Below are positions 26,512 through 34,544 of a stretch of 34,950 bases of DNA, piece after piece; positions within the stretch are counted from its first letter, which is position 1, and each line of letters begins with the position of its first letter. Below the pieces are notes generated by a model. That model ran no database searches and was not told where the DNA came from. It was given only the letters and a program-made list of their open reading frames with translations. The stretch is from Paracoccaceae bacterium (GTDB lineage: Bacteria > Pseudomonadota > Alphaproteobacteria > Rhodobacterales > Rhodobacteraceae), in assembly GCA_902512685.1 (NCBI GenBank), contig CABXKH010000021.1, forward strand, positions 1 through 34,950, written 5' to 3'. Position numbers and translations under genes: made by a program.

Positions 26512-26958
26512 CTATGGCAAGCCGGATTGGTGAAATTCTCTTTGGCTCAGTGCTTGCACAGCCAAAGACGCTAGAATGCAAAAGCTAAAAAAGTATAAAC
26601 CCCAAGCGGTTTCTACATGCCCCAAACCAACGCCTTTAAAGATCACAATATAAAGCGCGATTAAAAACACATCATCCATGGCCAGTTTTCCCAGCAGTGC
26701 CAAAAGTGAAAACCCGCGTGTCGGCAACACTCCGAAATGCATCAGCGCGAGGAGCGCAGTTTTGAGCATTGGAGCGATCAGAGCGAAAAACAGCACCAAA
26801 AAAGCCAATATGATATCTGATTGCCACAGGCTTTGTACGCCTGAGATTATACTGATCTGGGAAAGACCGAACAAAGGCAATAGCCCGGCGTGCATGAGCG
26901 GTGCAAACCACGAAAGCGGGAACAAAACCAATAAGACAAGATTGAAATAGCACAGCAT
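26512..26958 (-). CDS. Single-domain paraquat-inducible protein A-like membrane protein
   Basis: This is a 148-residue membrane protein with four predicted helices that matches one PqiA domain: LPLFGLSQISIISGVQSLW, APMLKTALLALMHF and GKLAMDDVFLIALYIV are family blocks. E. coli PqiA has two such domains plus zinc-binding CxxC pairs; this protein has only one domain and no CxxC. PqiA proteins work with MCE proteins in envelope lipid homeostasis. Here it stands 31 bases after an unknown membrane gene and downstream of MlaE/MlaF homologues, which suggests a role in the same transport unit. The start ATG has an AAGG about eleven bases upstream. Confidence 0.82.
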   Translation of the reverse strand: MLCYFNLVLLVLFPLSWFAPLMHAGLLPLFGLSQISIISGVQSLWQSDIILAFLVLFFALIAPMLKTALLALMHFGVLPTRGFSLLALLGKLAMDDVFLIALYIVIFKGVGLGHVETAWGLYFFSFCILASLAVQALSQREFHQSGLP

Positions 26959-26989
26959 TTGCAGATGGACCTTATGCGATCTATCGAAT

Positions 26990-27379
26990 TTAGATAATCA
27001 TTCCCCAAAGCATGATCAATGCGATCAGCAAAACTGCATGTAGCATGTCAGTCCAACGGTATCGCCGGTGCAGGCGGAACGCCGCAATTGCCAAGGGCAC
27101 AGAGGCAATCAACATCATGCCCGCGCCGCTCGCAAGTCGGCTCCACCAGAGGCAAAGCTGGCGCAGCGGTCCGCTGTAAATTTCAAAAAATCCGAGCCCA
27201 AAAAGGGCAAAGAGCCCGATCGCAGATAGTATGAGCGACGCAAGAGCCAATTGCTTTTCAACCTTGGCATCAATGAGCCATCGAAATGCGGACAGTAAAA
27301 GCAAGGCTTGAAGGTATATGTATTTTTTGAATGCCATAAACGCCAGTACTTCTGGTGGCGGTCTGAAGAAATTTTCCAT
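26990..27379 (-). CDS. Hypothetical four-helix membrane protein in the MlaEF cluster
   Basis: I do not recognise this 129-residue protein. It has about four hydrophobic segments: residues roughly 10-35, 45-70, 83-103 and 108-129. The connecting loops are short and basic (RLHRRYRW, DAKVEKQ), and the C-terminus ends inside the last helix. There is no signal peptide, no metal motif and no soluble domain. Its ATG overlaps the mlaF stop by one base (TGATG), so the two are translationally coupled, which supports a real gene and a functional link to the ABC transporter. It might act as an accessory membrane subunit, but this is only context. Confidence 0.7.
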   Translation of the reverse strand: MENFFRPPPEVLAFMAFKKYIYLQALLLLSAFRWLIDAKVEKQLALASLILSAIGLFALFGLGFFEIYSGPLRQLCLWWSRLASGAGMMLIASVPLAIAAFRLHRRYRWTDMLHAVLLIALIMLWGMII

Positions 27380-28125
27380 CAGCGAATGGCCTCTATCGGT
27401 CCTTCTGCACGGCCATGAATAAATTGATCAAGATAGGGATCGCCAGATTGGTCAATGTCTGAAATCGGGCCGCTCCATTGAATTACTCCATTGTGCAGCA
27501 TTGCAACCTTGTCTGCGATCGCGCGCACCGAGGACATGTCATGGGTGATTGTCATTGCGGTGGCGCCCATTTCAACAACAATCTCACGGATCAGATCATT
27601 GATTACACCGGCCATAATGGGGTCAAGTCCCGTGGTCGGTTCGTCAAAAAAGATAATCTCGGGCTCGGCTGCGATCGCGCGTGCGAGCCCGACCCGCTTT
27701 TGCATGCCGCCCGAAAGCTCGCCGGGAAATTTATTTGCCACATCCGCGCTAAGACCCACGCGCCTAAGCTTTTCAACAGCAATCTCGCGCGCTTCTGCCG
27801 GTGACCGTTTTAGAGCGCCGCGCAACAACCTAAAAGCAACGTTTTGCCAAACGGGCAGGCTATCAAATAACGCGCCGCCCTGAAACAGCATGCCAAAGCG
27901 CGCCAGAAAGGCATCCCGTTCGGCGTGTTCAGCATCTTGACCATCGACCAATATACGCCCTTGATCAGGCGGAATAAGCCCAAGTATGCACTTGAGCATG
28001 ACCGATTTTCCAGTGCCGGACCCACCGATGATAACCAACGAGTTTCCTGCCTCAACTTTTACATTAATACCTTGAAGTACAGCATTGTTACCAAATGATT
28101 TATGTATGTTTTCCAAACAAATCAT
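27379..28125 (-). CDS. mlaF: Mla-type lipid transporter ATP-binding protein
   Basis: This is the ATPase of an MlaEF-type ABC transporter that moves phospholipid between membranes. Walker A is GGSGTGKS (34-41), the Q-loop is MLFQGGALFDSL (the MlaF-like FQ-GALFDS pattern), the signature is LSGGMQKR (137-144), Walker B ends FFDEP and the H-loop is TITHDM. The 248-residue length is normal. Its ATG overlaps the mlaE stop (ATGA), and its stop overlaps the following membrane gene. The MlaD, MlaC and MlaB genes of the E. coli operon are absent here. Specific substrate is inferred from family only. Confidence 0.88.
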   Translation of the reverse strand: MICLENIHKSFGNNAVLQGINVKVEAGNSLVIIGGSGTGKSVMLKCILGLIPPDQGRILVDGQDAEHAERDAFLARFGMLFQGGALFDSLPVWQNVAFRLLRGALKRSPAEAREIAVEKLRRVGLSADVANKFPGELSGGMQKRVGLARAIAAEPEIIFFDEPTTGLDPIMAGVINDLIREIVVEMGATAMTITHDMSSVRAIADKVAMLHNGVIQWSGPISDIDQSGDPYLDQFIHGRAEGPIEAIR

Positions 28126-28904
28126 GCGTTAAAAAAAACCTCGGTCAGCACATAGTTAGACGCCAAAATAAGAACACTTGAAGCGACCACTGCCGATTTC
28201 GTTGCGCGCCCAACGCCTTGGGCTCCGCGCCCTGAGCGCATGCCATAATAACAGCCCATGAGCGCGACAATAAACCCAAAGACAGCGCCTTTGACCATGC
28301 CGCTGGAGATATCCCAAAATTCCAGAAAATCAACGGTATTTTTGAGATATGCGGCCGCGTTGAAATCCAGTCGATTAATTCCGACGAAATACCCACCCAT
28401 AATGCCAATTGCATCCCCCACCGCCACCAAGACAGGCACTGCCAGTGTCGCTGCCAGTACTCGCGGCACTGTCAAATACCGCATCGGGTTGGTGGACAGC
28501 GTCACCAGCGCATCAATTTGTTCGGTCACTTTCATGGTGCCAATTTCGGCAGCGATGGAACTTGCAACCCTAGCGGCGACCATCAAGCCTCCGAGTACAG
28601 GGCCCAACTCACGGGTCATGCCAATAGCGACGATTGAAGGAACCACGGCCTCGGCGTTAAAACGGGCTCCGCCCGAGTAAATCTGCAAAGCAAGTGCCCC
28701 ACCGGTGAAAAACGCTGTAAGCCCAACCACAGGCAGCGACAGCCAGCCGATCTGTAACAGCGACAAAGCAAATTCACGCAGATAAAAGGGCGGCAAGAAT
28801 AATTGGCGCAATGTCTCAATAGCAAACAAAGTGACCCGCCCAATAGCGGCTAGAAAACTAAGGGTATTGCGGCCGATAAATTCCAAAGGTGCAGTAAGGA
28901 TCAT
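28122..28904 (-). CDS. mlaE: MlaE-family ABC transporter permease
   Basis: This is the inner-membrane permease partner of the MlaF-like ATPase. The 260-residue protein has an N-terminal interfacial helix and about five membrane helices. Signature blocks are [55 protein letters not shown] (coupling region) and [19 protein letters not shown]. Both ends overlap neighbours by four bases: its ATG overlaps the alr stop and its stop overlaps mlaF. A single transcript alr-mlaE-mlaF-unknown-pqiA-like is therefore likely. No nearby MCE substrate-binding protein is present. Confidence 0.9.
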   Translation of the reverse strand: MILTAPLEFIGRNTLSFLAAIGRVTLFAIETLRQLFLPPFYLREFALSLLQIGWLSLPVVGLTAFFTGGALALQIYSGGARFNAEAVVPSIVAIGMTRELGPVLGGLMVAARVASSIAAEIGTMKVTEQIDALVTLSTNPMRYLTVPRVLAATLAVPVLVAVGDAIGIMGGYFVGINRLDFNAAAYLKNTVDFLEFWDISSGMVKGAVFGFIVALMGCYYGMRSGRGAQGVGRATKSAVVASSVLILASNYVLTEVFFNA

Positions 28905-29938
28905 GTCTCTCTATAACGTCTTTGATAGCGAGAACCAAGCGAGGTTAGGACCTCATAGCCAATGGTGTCAGCGGCGGCGGCCAAATCATCGATACTTTGC
29001 AAGCTGTTCAACAGTTGCAAATTGTTTGGAGTATCGGCCAGCAAAGTGATATCAACACCGATAAGATCCATGGAAATGCGGCCCACCACCGGGCAAGCCA
29101 CGCGTTCGGAATATAAACTTAGGTTCGGACCAAGATTGCGCATAATCCCATCCGCATATCCGGCCGAAACAGTGGCAATTTTTCGCGGGGTCGGGGCTGT
29201 CCATGTGTTGGAATAGCCAACAGTTTCCCCGGTATCTACATCACGCACCTGGATCACAGGAACATCCAGCGTTACCACGGATTGTGCGGTTTCAAAGGGG
29301 GCGCCGCCATAAAGCCCCACGCCAGGGCGAGTTAATTCAAAATGATAACTATTCCCAAGTAATATTCCACCTGTTGCCGCCAACGAGCGCGGAATATTAA
29401 GCCCATCGGTCATATCGCGGAATTCGCGGAGTTGCTGGCCGTTCATGGTGTGCTGCGGATCATCCGCACAGGCCAGATGGGACATTAAAATTTCGGGTTT
29501 TAAGCGCAGCACCAAATCACGCACAGCCTGCCATTCCAAAGGTTCTAAACCCAGTCGGTTCATGCCGCTATCAAGCTGCACGCCAAATTCCACGTCTGGC
29601 ATTGCCTCCACGTGGCGCAGCAATTGATCCACTGAGTTGATCATAGGGATTAGCTGATGATCGCGGATCAGCGATGTGTCGGTTTCCATATGCCCCGAAA
29701 ACACATATATCTTGGGTCCGGGGCCTAAGGCGCGGCGCACTACGGCGCCTTCTTCTGCCACCGCAACGAAAAAATGCCGCGCGCCTTCTTGGGCCAATGC
29801 CCTCGAAACCCGTGCGGCGTCAAGCCCATAGCCGTTTGCCTTGACCACAGCGCCGGTCACGCCGGCGCTGAGCGCGCTGAGTGCGCGCCAGTTGGCTCGG
29901 ATCGACATTAAATCTATGGTCAAAGTGGCTGTGCTCAT
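28901..29938 (-). CDS. alr: Alanine racemase
   Basis: This PLP enzyme makes D-alanine for peptidoglycan. The PLP lysine is K33 in [10 protein letters not shown], and the opposite-face catalytic tyrosine is Y261 in [18 protein letters not shown] (121-130) and RPGVGLYGG (204-212) are further signatures. The 345-residue length is normal. ATG at 29938 lies just after an A-rich stretch with no strong ribosome site. Its last bases overlap the mlaE ATG, linking wall precursor synthesis to an envelope transporter. No promoter could be assigned with confidence in the 138-base gap before it. Confidence 0.95.
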   Translation of the reverse strand: MSTATLTIDLMSIRANWRALSALSAGVTGAVVKANGYGLDAARVSRALAQEGARHFFVAVAEEGAVVRRALGPGPKIYVFSGHMETDTSLIRDHQLIPMINSVDQLLRHVEAMPDVEFGVQLDSGMNRLGLEPLEWQAVRDLVLRLKPEILMSHLACADDPQHTMNGQQLREFRDMTDGLNIPRSLAATGGILLGNSYHFELTRPGVGLYGGAPFETAQSVVTLDVPVIQVRDVDTGETVGYSNTWTAPTPRKIATVSAGYADGIMRNLGPNLSLYSERVACPVVGRISMDLIGVDITLLADTPNNLQLLNSLQSIDDLAAAADTIGYEVLTSLGSRYQRRYRET

Positions 29939-30023
29939 ACGCTTTTTTTGACTGGCAAGGCCTCAAGGTCAAGTAGAAAGAAATAAAATCTTAGCATGAG
30001 TATCTACTTGTTGCGGCTGAAAG

Positions 30024-30040
30024 TGGGGCGCTAACCCCCA
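30024..30040 (-). terminator. Small GC hairpin after the acetyltransferase gene
   Basis: TGGGG and CCCCA (30024-30028, 30036-30040 on the plus strand) form a 5-bp stem with a 7-base loop, about 37 bases past the stop codon at 30077. No T-tract follows, so termination is doubtful. Confidence 0.25.
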
Positions 30041-30076
30041 TCCTTTGGCTACAAAAGCGATATGTGATCCACTTTG

Positions 30077-30541
30077 TTACTCAGCTTCAAGCAATTTGAT
30101 AAAGTTTGCTCCAAAGTATTCCCGCCGCTTGAAGCCCATTGATAAATAGGCCTGCTGGGCAGCTTCATTTTGCAAATCTGCACCAAGCACCAAAGCAGTT
30201 GCGCCCTCGATCGCGGCAAGGCGTTCAAGATGCTGCATCATTTGGCGCCCTGCGCCGGTTTTACGGTGGGCTTCATCGACGTAAAACAGACGCACACGCA
30301 AACGCCTTGGGCCAATGTGCAGGCCAAATTCATTGTAGCAGAGCGCAAAAACCACTGCAGTGCCCTGCCGTTCGCCGAAAAACACGCGGGCGCCGGCCTG
30401 CGGACCAAAGACATCGCGGATGATTGCATCGGGATTGCGTTGATAAGTATCATTGTGAAAAGCGCAGAGCGAGGCAATCATATCTTCGATAAGCTCAATA
30501 TCTGCCGGCACAGCATTGCGAATGTGTAAATCCATCTTCAT
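30077..30541 (-). CDS. GNAT-family N-acetyltransferase
   Basis: This is a 154-residue acetyltransferase of the GNAT fold with unknown substrate. It opens with the typical IRNAVPADIELIEDMI helix. The acetyl-CoA pyrophosphate loop is RKTGAGRQMM, and the C-terminal beta-bulge region AAQQAYLSMGFKRREYFG is characteristic. TAGGA lies nine bases before ATG 30541; an ATG two codons later is an alternative start. It stands alone between dnaB (170 bases upstream) and alr (138 bases downstream). An inverted repeat ATGACCC...GGGTCAT lies 16 bases before the start. The acetylated target cannot be deduced. Confidence 0.85.
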   Translation of the reverse strand: MKMDLHIRNAVPADIELIEDMIASLCAFHNDTYQRNPDAIIRDVFGPQAGARVFFGERQGTAVVFALCYNEFGLHIGPRRLRVRLFYVDEAHRKTGAGRQMMQHLERLAAIEGATALVLGADLQNEAAQQAYLSMGFKRREYFGANFIKLLEAE

Positions 30542-30711
30542 CTGAAAATTCCTAATATGACCCTAAAATCAGGGCTGCAAAAAGCATCGGGTCATGAAAA
30601 TAATGCAACGGCAGCGAAGTTAGCTGCTAAAATAAAGCCAGTATGTAAGGGCGATCTGTTGCATAGCCTCAGGATATATTAATTTTTTTAAAATACAACC
30701 TGAAATGGAAG

Positions 30712-32202
30712 CTAAAGAGTGTCGCTGCCTTGTTGCCACGGTTTGACAAGATTGCCAAAGCGGGTAAAGCGGCCCTCGAAGCTAAGTTCAATAGTGCCAA
30801 TTGGCCCATGCCTTTGTTTGCCAATGATGACTTCGGCGCGGCCATGCAGGCGCTCCATTTCATCTTGCCACTGCGCCATTTTTTCAAGATCGTGATCGCC
30901 TGGCTTTTCGCGTTCTTTGTAATATTCCTCGCGGTACACGAACATCACAACATCCGCGTCCTGTTCAATCGAACCTGATTCGCGCAAATCGGAAAGCTGC
31001 GGGCGTTTGTCATCGCGGTTTTCCACTTGGCGGGAAAGCTGTGATAAGGCAATCACTGGAATGTTTAATTCTTTGGCAATGGCTTTGAGCCCTTGGGTAA
31101 TTTCTGACACCTCATTAACCCGGCTGTCTTTGGCCGATGCTGGGCGCACCAGTTGAAGATAGTCCACGATCAACAGATCAAGCCCGTGGGTGCGCTTTAG
31201 ACGCCGCGCGCGGGCTGATAACTGCGAAATGGGCAGGGCGGCCGTGTCGTCAATATAAAGCGGGCAACTTTCCAGTGATTTTGCCGCTTCGACAAAGCGG
31301 CGAAACTCGGTTTCGGTCATATCACCGCGCCGAATTTGTTCAGAGGGCACCTCGGCCGCTTCTGAAAGGATCCGCGCGGCCAGTTGCTCGGCGCTCATCT
31401 CAAGTGAGTAAAATCCAACAATGCCGCCATCAAGTGTGCCTTCGGTGCCATCGGATAACGTTCCGCGTTTATAAGATTTGGCAATATTATAGGCAATATT
31501 GGTGGCCAGTGAGGTTTTTCCCATCGAGGGCCTGCCGGCCAGTATCAGCAGGTCGGATTTATGCAATCCGCCAAGCTTTTTATCCATATCGATCAGCTGC
31601 GTGGCCACGCCTGCCAACCCGCCTTCGCGTTTATAGGCGTTATTGGCCACATCCACTGCCGAGGTAACAGCGCGCAAAAAGGACTGAAAGCCACTATCGC
31701 TTTGACCGTCTTCACCAAGTTTATAAAGCGCCTGCTCGGCTTCGATGATCTGATCTTTCGGCTCTTGCTCGACATCTGCTTTCGTTGCCCGGCTGCTGAT
31801 ATCCTGACCCAGTTGGATCAATTCACGGCGGATCGCCAGATCATAAATCATCTGGGCATAATCACGCACTGCAAATCCGGCGATCGCCGAGGCGGCAAGC
31901 CGTGCAAGATAAGCTGCGCCGCCCAATTCGGCCAGGCCTTCATCATCTTGCAAAAATGTATTTAGCGTCACGGGTGAAGCAAGATTGTTTTTGGCAATCC
32001 GTGAAGCAGATACTTCGAAAATCCGTGCATGCACAGGATCAAAAAAATGCTCAGGCTTGATAATACTTGCGATCCGGTCATAGATATCGTTGTTGGTAAG
32101 AATAGCCCCCAAAAGCTGCTGCTCAGCTTCGATCGAATGCGGCATCACATCGGGTGATTGTATGTCCGCTGCCGGGGTGTTGATATCCGCGATCTTGTTC
32201 AT
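30712..32202 (-). CDS. dnaB: Replicative DNA helicase DnaB
   Basis: This is the hexameric 5'-3' helicase of the replication fork, loaded by DnaA. The 496-residue protein has the N-terminal primase-interaction domain (PHSIEAEQQLLGAIL) and the RecA-like C-terminal domain with Walker A AGRPSMGKTS. FYSLEMSAEQLAARIL, LLIVDYLQLV and SQLSRQVENRDDKRPQLSDLRESG are further RecA-domain motifs. No intein is inserted. The open frame runs to a TTG at 32241, but ATG 32202 is chosen because AGGG (plus-strand 32208-32211) lies about five bases before it. A DnaA box pair and a candidate -10 box lie upstream. Identification is secure. Confidence 0.97.
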   Translation of the reverse strand: MNKIADINTPAADIQSPDVMPHSIEAEQQLLGAILTNNDIYDRIASIIKPEHFFDPVHARIFEVSASRIAKNNLASPVTLNTFLQDDEGLAELGGAAYLARLAASAIAGFAVRDYAQMIYDLAIRRELIQLGQDISSRATKADVEQEPKDQIIEAEQALYKLGEDGQSDSGFQSFLRAVTSAVDVANNAYKREGGLAGVATQLIDMDKKLGGLHKSDLLILAGRPSMGKTSLATNIAYNIAKSYKRGTLSDGTEGTLDGGIVGFYSLEMSAEQLAARILSEAAEVPSEQIRRGDMTETEFRRFVEAAKSLESCPLYIDDTAALPISQLSARARRLKRTHGLDLLIVDYLQLVRPASAKDSRVNEVSEITQGLKAIAKELNIPVIALSQLSRQVENRDDKRPQLSDLRESGSIEQDADVVMFVYREEYYKEREKPGDHDLEKMAQWQDEMERLHGRAEVIIGKQRHGPIGTIELSFEGRFTRFGNLVKPWQQGSDTL

Positions 32203-32270
32203 TTGGGCCCTGTTTTCGTATTCGCTAGGTGATAAAGCCAAAGCCTATCTTGGAGCAAATTGTATGTTTC

Positions 32271-32290
32271 TGTGGATAAGCTGTGGAATA
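32271..32290. promoter_or_regulatory. Two DnaA-box-like sites upstream of dnaB
   Basis: TGTGGATAA (32271-32279) is a perfect complement of the DnaA box TTATCCACA. TGTGGAATA (32282-32290) lies 11 bases further and matches seven of nine positions. Both have the same orientation and lie 69-88 bases from the dnaB ATG, close to a predicted start of transcription. Confidence 0.55.
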
Positions 32291-32307
32291 GCATATTTCG
32301 TAGGTCA

Positions 32308-32313
32308 AGTATA
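32308..32313 (-). promoter_or_regulatory. Candidate -10 box of dnaB
   Basis: On the minus strand TATACT matches five of six consensus positions. The -35 region 17-18 bases upstream is only TTAAAC/TTTAAA, so the promoter is weak or activator-dependent. Transcription would start near 32301, placing the DnaA boxes just downstream. Confidence 0.35.
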
Positions 32314-32389
32314 TAAAGCCGCAAAATATAGTTTAAATTTGCGCCGTCGGGACTTTAATGGCATAAATTAATTGCCTTTTGGGTCGGCC

Positions 32390-33067
32390 TTAGTGCTGGC
32401 GAGCCTGTTGCCAAGCCACTGGAGAGTTGAGAAAACTCTCAACTTCTATCAGAGTTTCAGAATCAAAAGCCTGTTGCGCTTTCGCCTCTTTCAGCACATC
32501 CCACCAGGTGCATAAATGATGAAGCGTCACGCCGTGGTCCCCAAGTGTCTTCGCGGTTTGCGGGAAGATATCGTAGTAGAAAATTACGGCTGTATGGTTG
32601 CAGGTGGCTCCGGTTTCGCGAATAGCGTCAACAAAACTTAGTTTACTGCCGCCGTCAGTGGTCAGGTCCTCGACCAAAAGCACGCGCTCGCCGTCCTGCA
32701 TTGTGCCTTCAATACGGGCATTGCGGCCATATCCTTTAGGTTTCTTGCGCACATAGCTCATCGGCAGCCCCATTCGCTCAGCCACAAGCGCCGCAAAGGG
32801 TATTCCTGCGGTTTCTCCGCCTGCCACGTTATCAAACGCTTCAAATCCGGCGTTGCGCATCACCGTAATGGTCATGAAATCCATCAATGTACTGCGAATA
32901 CGCGGATAGCTGACCAGCTTTCGGCAATCAACATAGGTTGGGCTCGGCAGACCTGAAGCAAGCGTAAAGGGGTCACTGCTGTTAAAATCTACCGCTTGAA
33001 TTTCCAGCAGCATGCGGGCCGTTAATCGGGCGATTTCGGAAGGCTCTGGATAGCTGCTGGGTACCAT
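32390..33067 (-). CDS. pyrE: Orotate phosphoribosyltransferase
   Basis: This enzyme joins orotate to PRPP to give OMP in pyrimidine synthesis. The PRPP-binding loop is [13 protein letters not shown], and [18 protein letters not shown] and [10 protein letters not shown] are family blocks. At 225 residues it is of normal alphaproteobacterial length. ATG 33067 is supported by an AAGAGA element shortly upstream. It lies 66 bases after pyrC in the same direction; that spacer can form an imperfect TTGGCG...CGCCCAA stem, with no T-tract. The pair encodes two steps of the same pathway and is probably co-transcribed. Confidence 0.96.
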   Translation of the reverse strand: MVPSSYPEPSEIARLTARMLLEIQAVDFNSSDPFTLASGLPSPTYVDCRKLVSYPRIRSTLMDFMTITVMRNAGFEAFDNVAGGETAGIPFAALVAERMGLPMSYVRKKPKGYGRNARIEGTMQDGERVLLVEDLTTDGGSKLSFVDAIRETGATCNHTAVIFYYDIFPQTAKTLGDHGVTLHHLCTWWDVLKEAKAQQAFDSETLIEVESFLNSPVAWQQARQH

Positions 33068-33133
33068 TTTGTTTGCTTTCTCTTAGGTTTTTTGGGCGTT
33101 ACGTTTAGCGCCAATTAGATCTGTCGCTTCCGG

Positions 33134-34186
33134 TCATAGAACATGGTTTTGAACTTGCCAATATATCGATACTCTGGGATCAAAAACAGTTACATCACCC
33201 TCTTCTGAGGCCACTGTTTTTGCAAAGCGAACTGGCGTTTGGGATTTCTCAAGTGTTAGCGTATCTTGGTTGACGGGAAGCTTGTAAAACTTTGCTCCGT
33301 TAAGACTGGTAAACGCTTCCAATTTGTCTAGCGCAGCCTCTTCTTCAAAAACATGCGCCAAAAGCGGCATGGTGTTCAGCGCCGTAAAACAACCGGCACA
33401 GCCACAGGCGCTTTCCTTATGATGATCAAGGTGCGGCGCACTGTCGGTGCCTAGGAAAAACCGATCATCGCCGCTGGTGGCCGCTTTGCGCAGGGCAAGC
33501 CTGTGTTCTTCGCGTTTGGCCACGGGCAAACAGTAGTAATGCGGTTTTATACCCCCAACCAATATATGATTGCGATTTAAAAACAGATGATGGGTGGTGA
33601 TCGTTGCCGCCAAACCGCTTGCATTGGCGCGCACGTAATCAACCCCTTGCGCAGTTGTAATGTGTTCCATCACGACCCGCAGTTCCGGCGTGGCCCGGCG
33701 CAGCGGGTCCAGCACGCGATCAATAAAAACAGCTTCGCGGTCAAAGATATCAACCGCATCATCGGTCACTTCACCGTGCACACAAAGCGGGCAACCGATA
33801 TCCGCCATCCGCTCAAGCACCGGCCTGACCCGTTCAAAGTTACTCACTCCTGAAGCCGAATTGGTCGTGGCGCCTGCGGGGTATAATTTTACTGCCCTGA
33901 TCAAACCACTTTGAAAAGCGGCGCTTAAATCGTTGGGGTCCGTGTCCTCGGTCAAATAAAGCGTCATCAAAGGCTCAAAAGGCTGATCATCTGGCAATGC
34001 ACTTAAAATTCTGTCTCGATAGGAGCTCGCTTGCGCTGCGGTGACCACGGGCGGTACCAAATTTGGCATTATAAGAGCACGGGCAAAATGCGCTGCGCTG
34101 GAAGGCAGCACTGCCTTGAGCATAGCGCCATCGCGCAGGTGTAGATGTAAATCATCGGGGCGGGTCAGTTTTAGCAGATCGGTCAT
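33134..34186 (-). CDS. pyrC: Dihydroorotase (PyrC, class II)
   Basis: This zinc amidohydrolase interconverts carbamoyl-aspartate and dihydroorotate in pyrimidine synthesis. The metal pair H14/H16 is in [12 protein letters not shown], the carboxylated-lysine region is [13 protein letters not shown], and VHGEVTD, VMEHITT and FLGTDSAPH supply the remaining ligands. The SACGCAGCF block is typical of the short E. coli-type enzyme. The open frame extends to 34237, but ATG 34186 gives 350 residues and the standard [12 protein letters not shown] start. It is followed by pyrE. The region upstream is a divergent promoter zone shared with the MoxR gene. Confidence 0.96.
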   Translation of the reverse strand: MTDLLKLTRPDDLHLHLRDGAMLKAVLPSSAAHFARALIMPNLVPPVVTAAQASSYRDRILSALPDDQPFEPLMTLYLTEDTDPNDLSAAFQSGLIRAVKLYPAGATTNSASGVSNFERVRPVLERMADIGCPLCVHGEVTDDAVDIFDREAVFIDRVLDPLRRATPELRVVMEHITTAQGVDYVRANASGLAATITTHHLFLNRNHILVGGIKPHYYCLPVAKREEHRLALRKAATSGDDRFFLGTDSAPHLDHHKESACGCAGCFTALNTMPLLAHVFEEEAALDKLEAFTSLNGAKFYKLPVNQDTLTLEKSQTPVRFAKTVASEEGDVTVFDPRVSIYWQVQNHVL

Positions 34187-34544
34187 GTGGCAGGCATTAC
34201 ACAAAGCCGATCGATTGTACCAGTGCAGGAGCCACAAAACACATGATTTTCGAACCCTCGGTATGGTTTTTTGGCGCTGGCTCAGAGATAAAATTGTAAA
34301 GCAGCCGTTTGCAAGCGCCCGTTGCGCGGATTAAGATTTTCGGTCCCAACGATCTTCTTGGGTGAGCCAGCTCAAACTTTAGCGGTGCGCCGCCCTCGGT
34401 CTAGAACGGGTTATAACCGACTTGACTTGACATGCGTTTTGGCCACCGTTCGTATATCGTGATACTCGAAATCATCACTTGATGCACCGCATGGGGTTGA
34501 CCCGCAGAGCACAAGATGCAGCTATAGATCAAAGAGGAAATGGA
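34187..34544. other. Divergent intergenic region pyrC / MoxR gene
   Basis: This 358-base stretch has no gene that I can support on either strand. It contains a perfect 10-base palindrome GGTTATAACC (34409-34418) and a TTGACA element (34427-34432) pointing to the MoxR gene, plus a loose GTGAT...ATCAC dyad near 34459. No tRNA or strong terminator was found. Confidence 0.6.
34409..34432 (+). promoter_or_regulatory. Palindrome next to a TTGACA -35 box, MoxR gene
   Basis: GGTTATAACC (34409-34418) ends eight bases before TTGACA (34427-34432). A -10 is only approximate: CGTATA or TATATC lie 18-20 bases later. An activator or repressor site beside the -35 is plausible, with about 112 bases to the ATG. 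Confidence 0.35.

Noticed and set aside
34249-34262. TTCGAACCC string resembling a tRNA T-loop
   Set aside because: No flanking T-stem, anticodon arm or acceptor stem can be folded on either strand.
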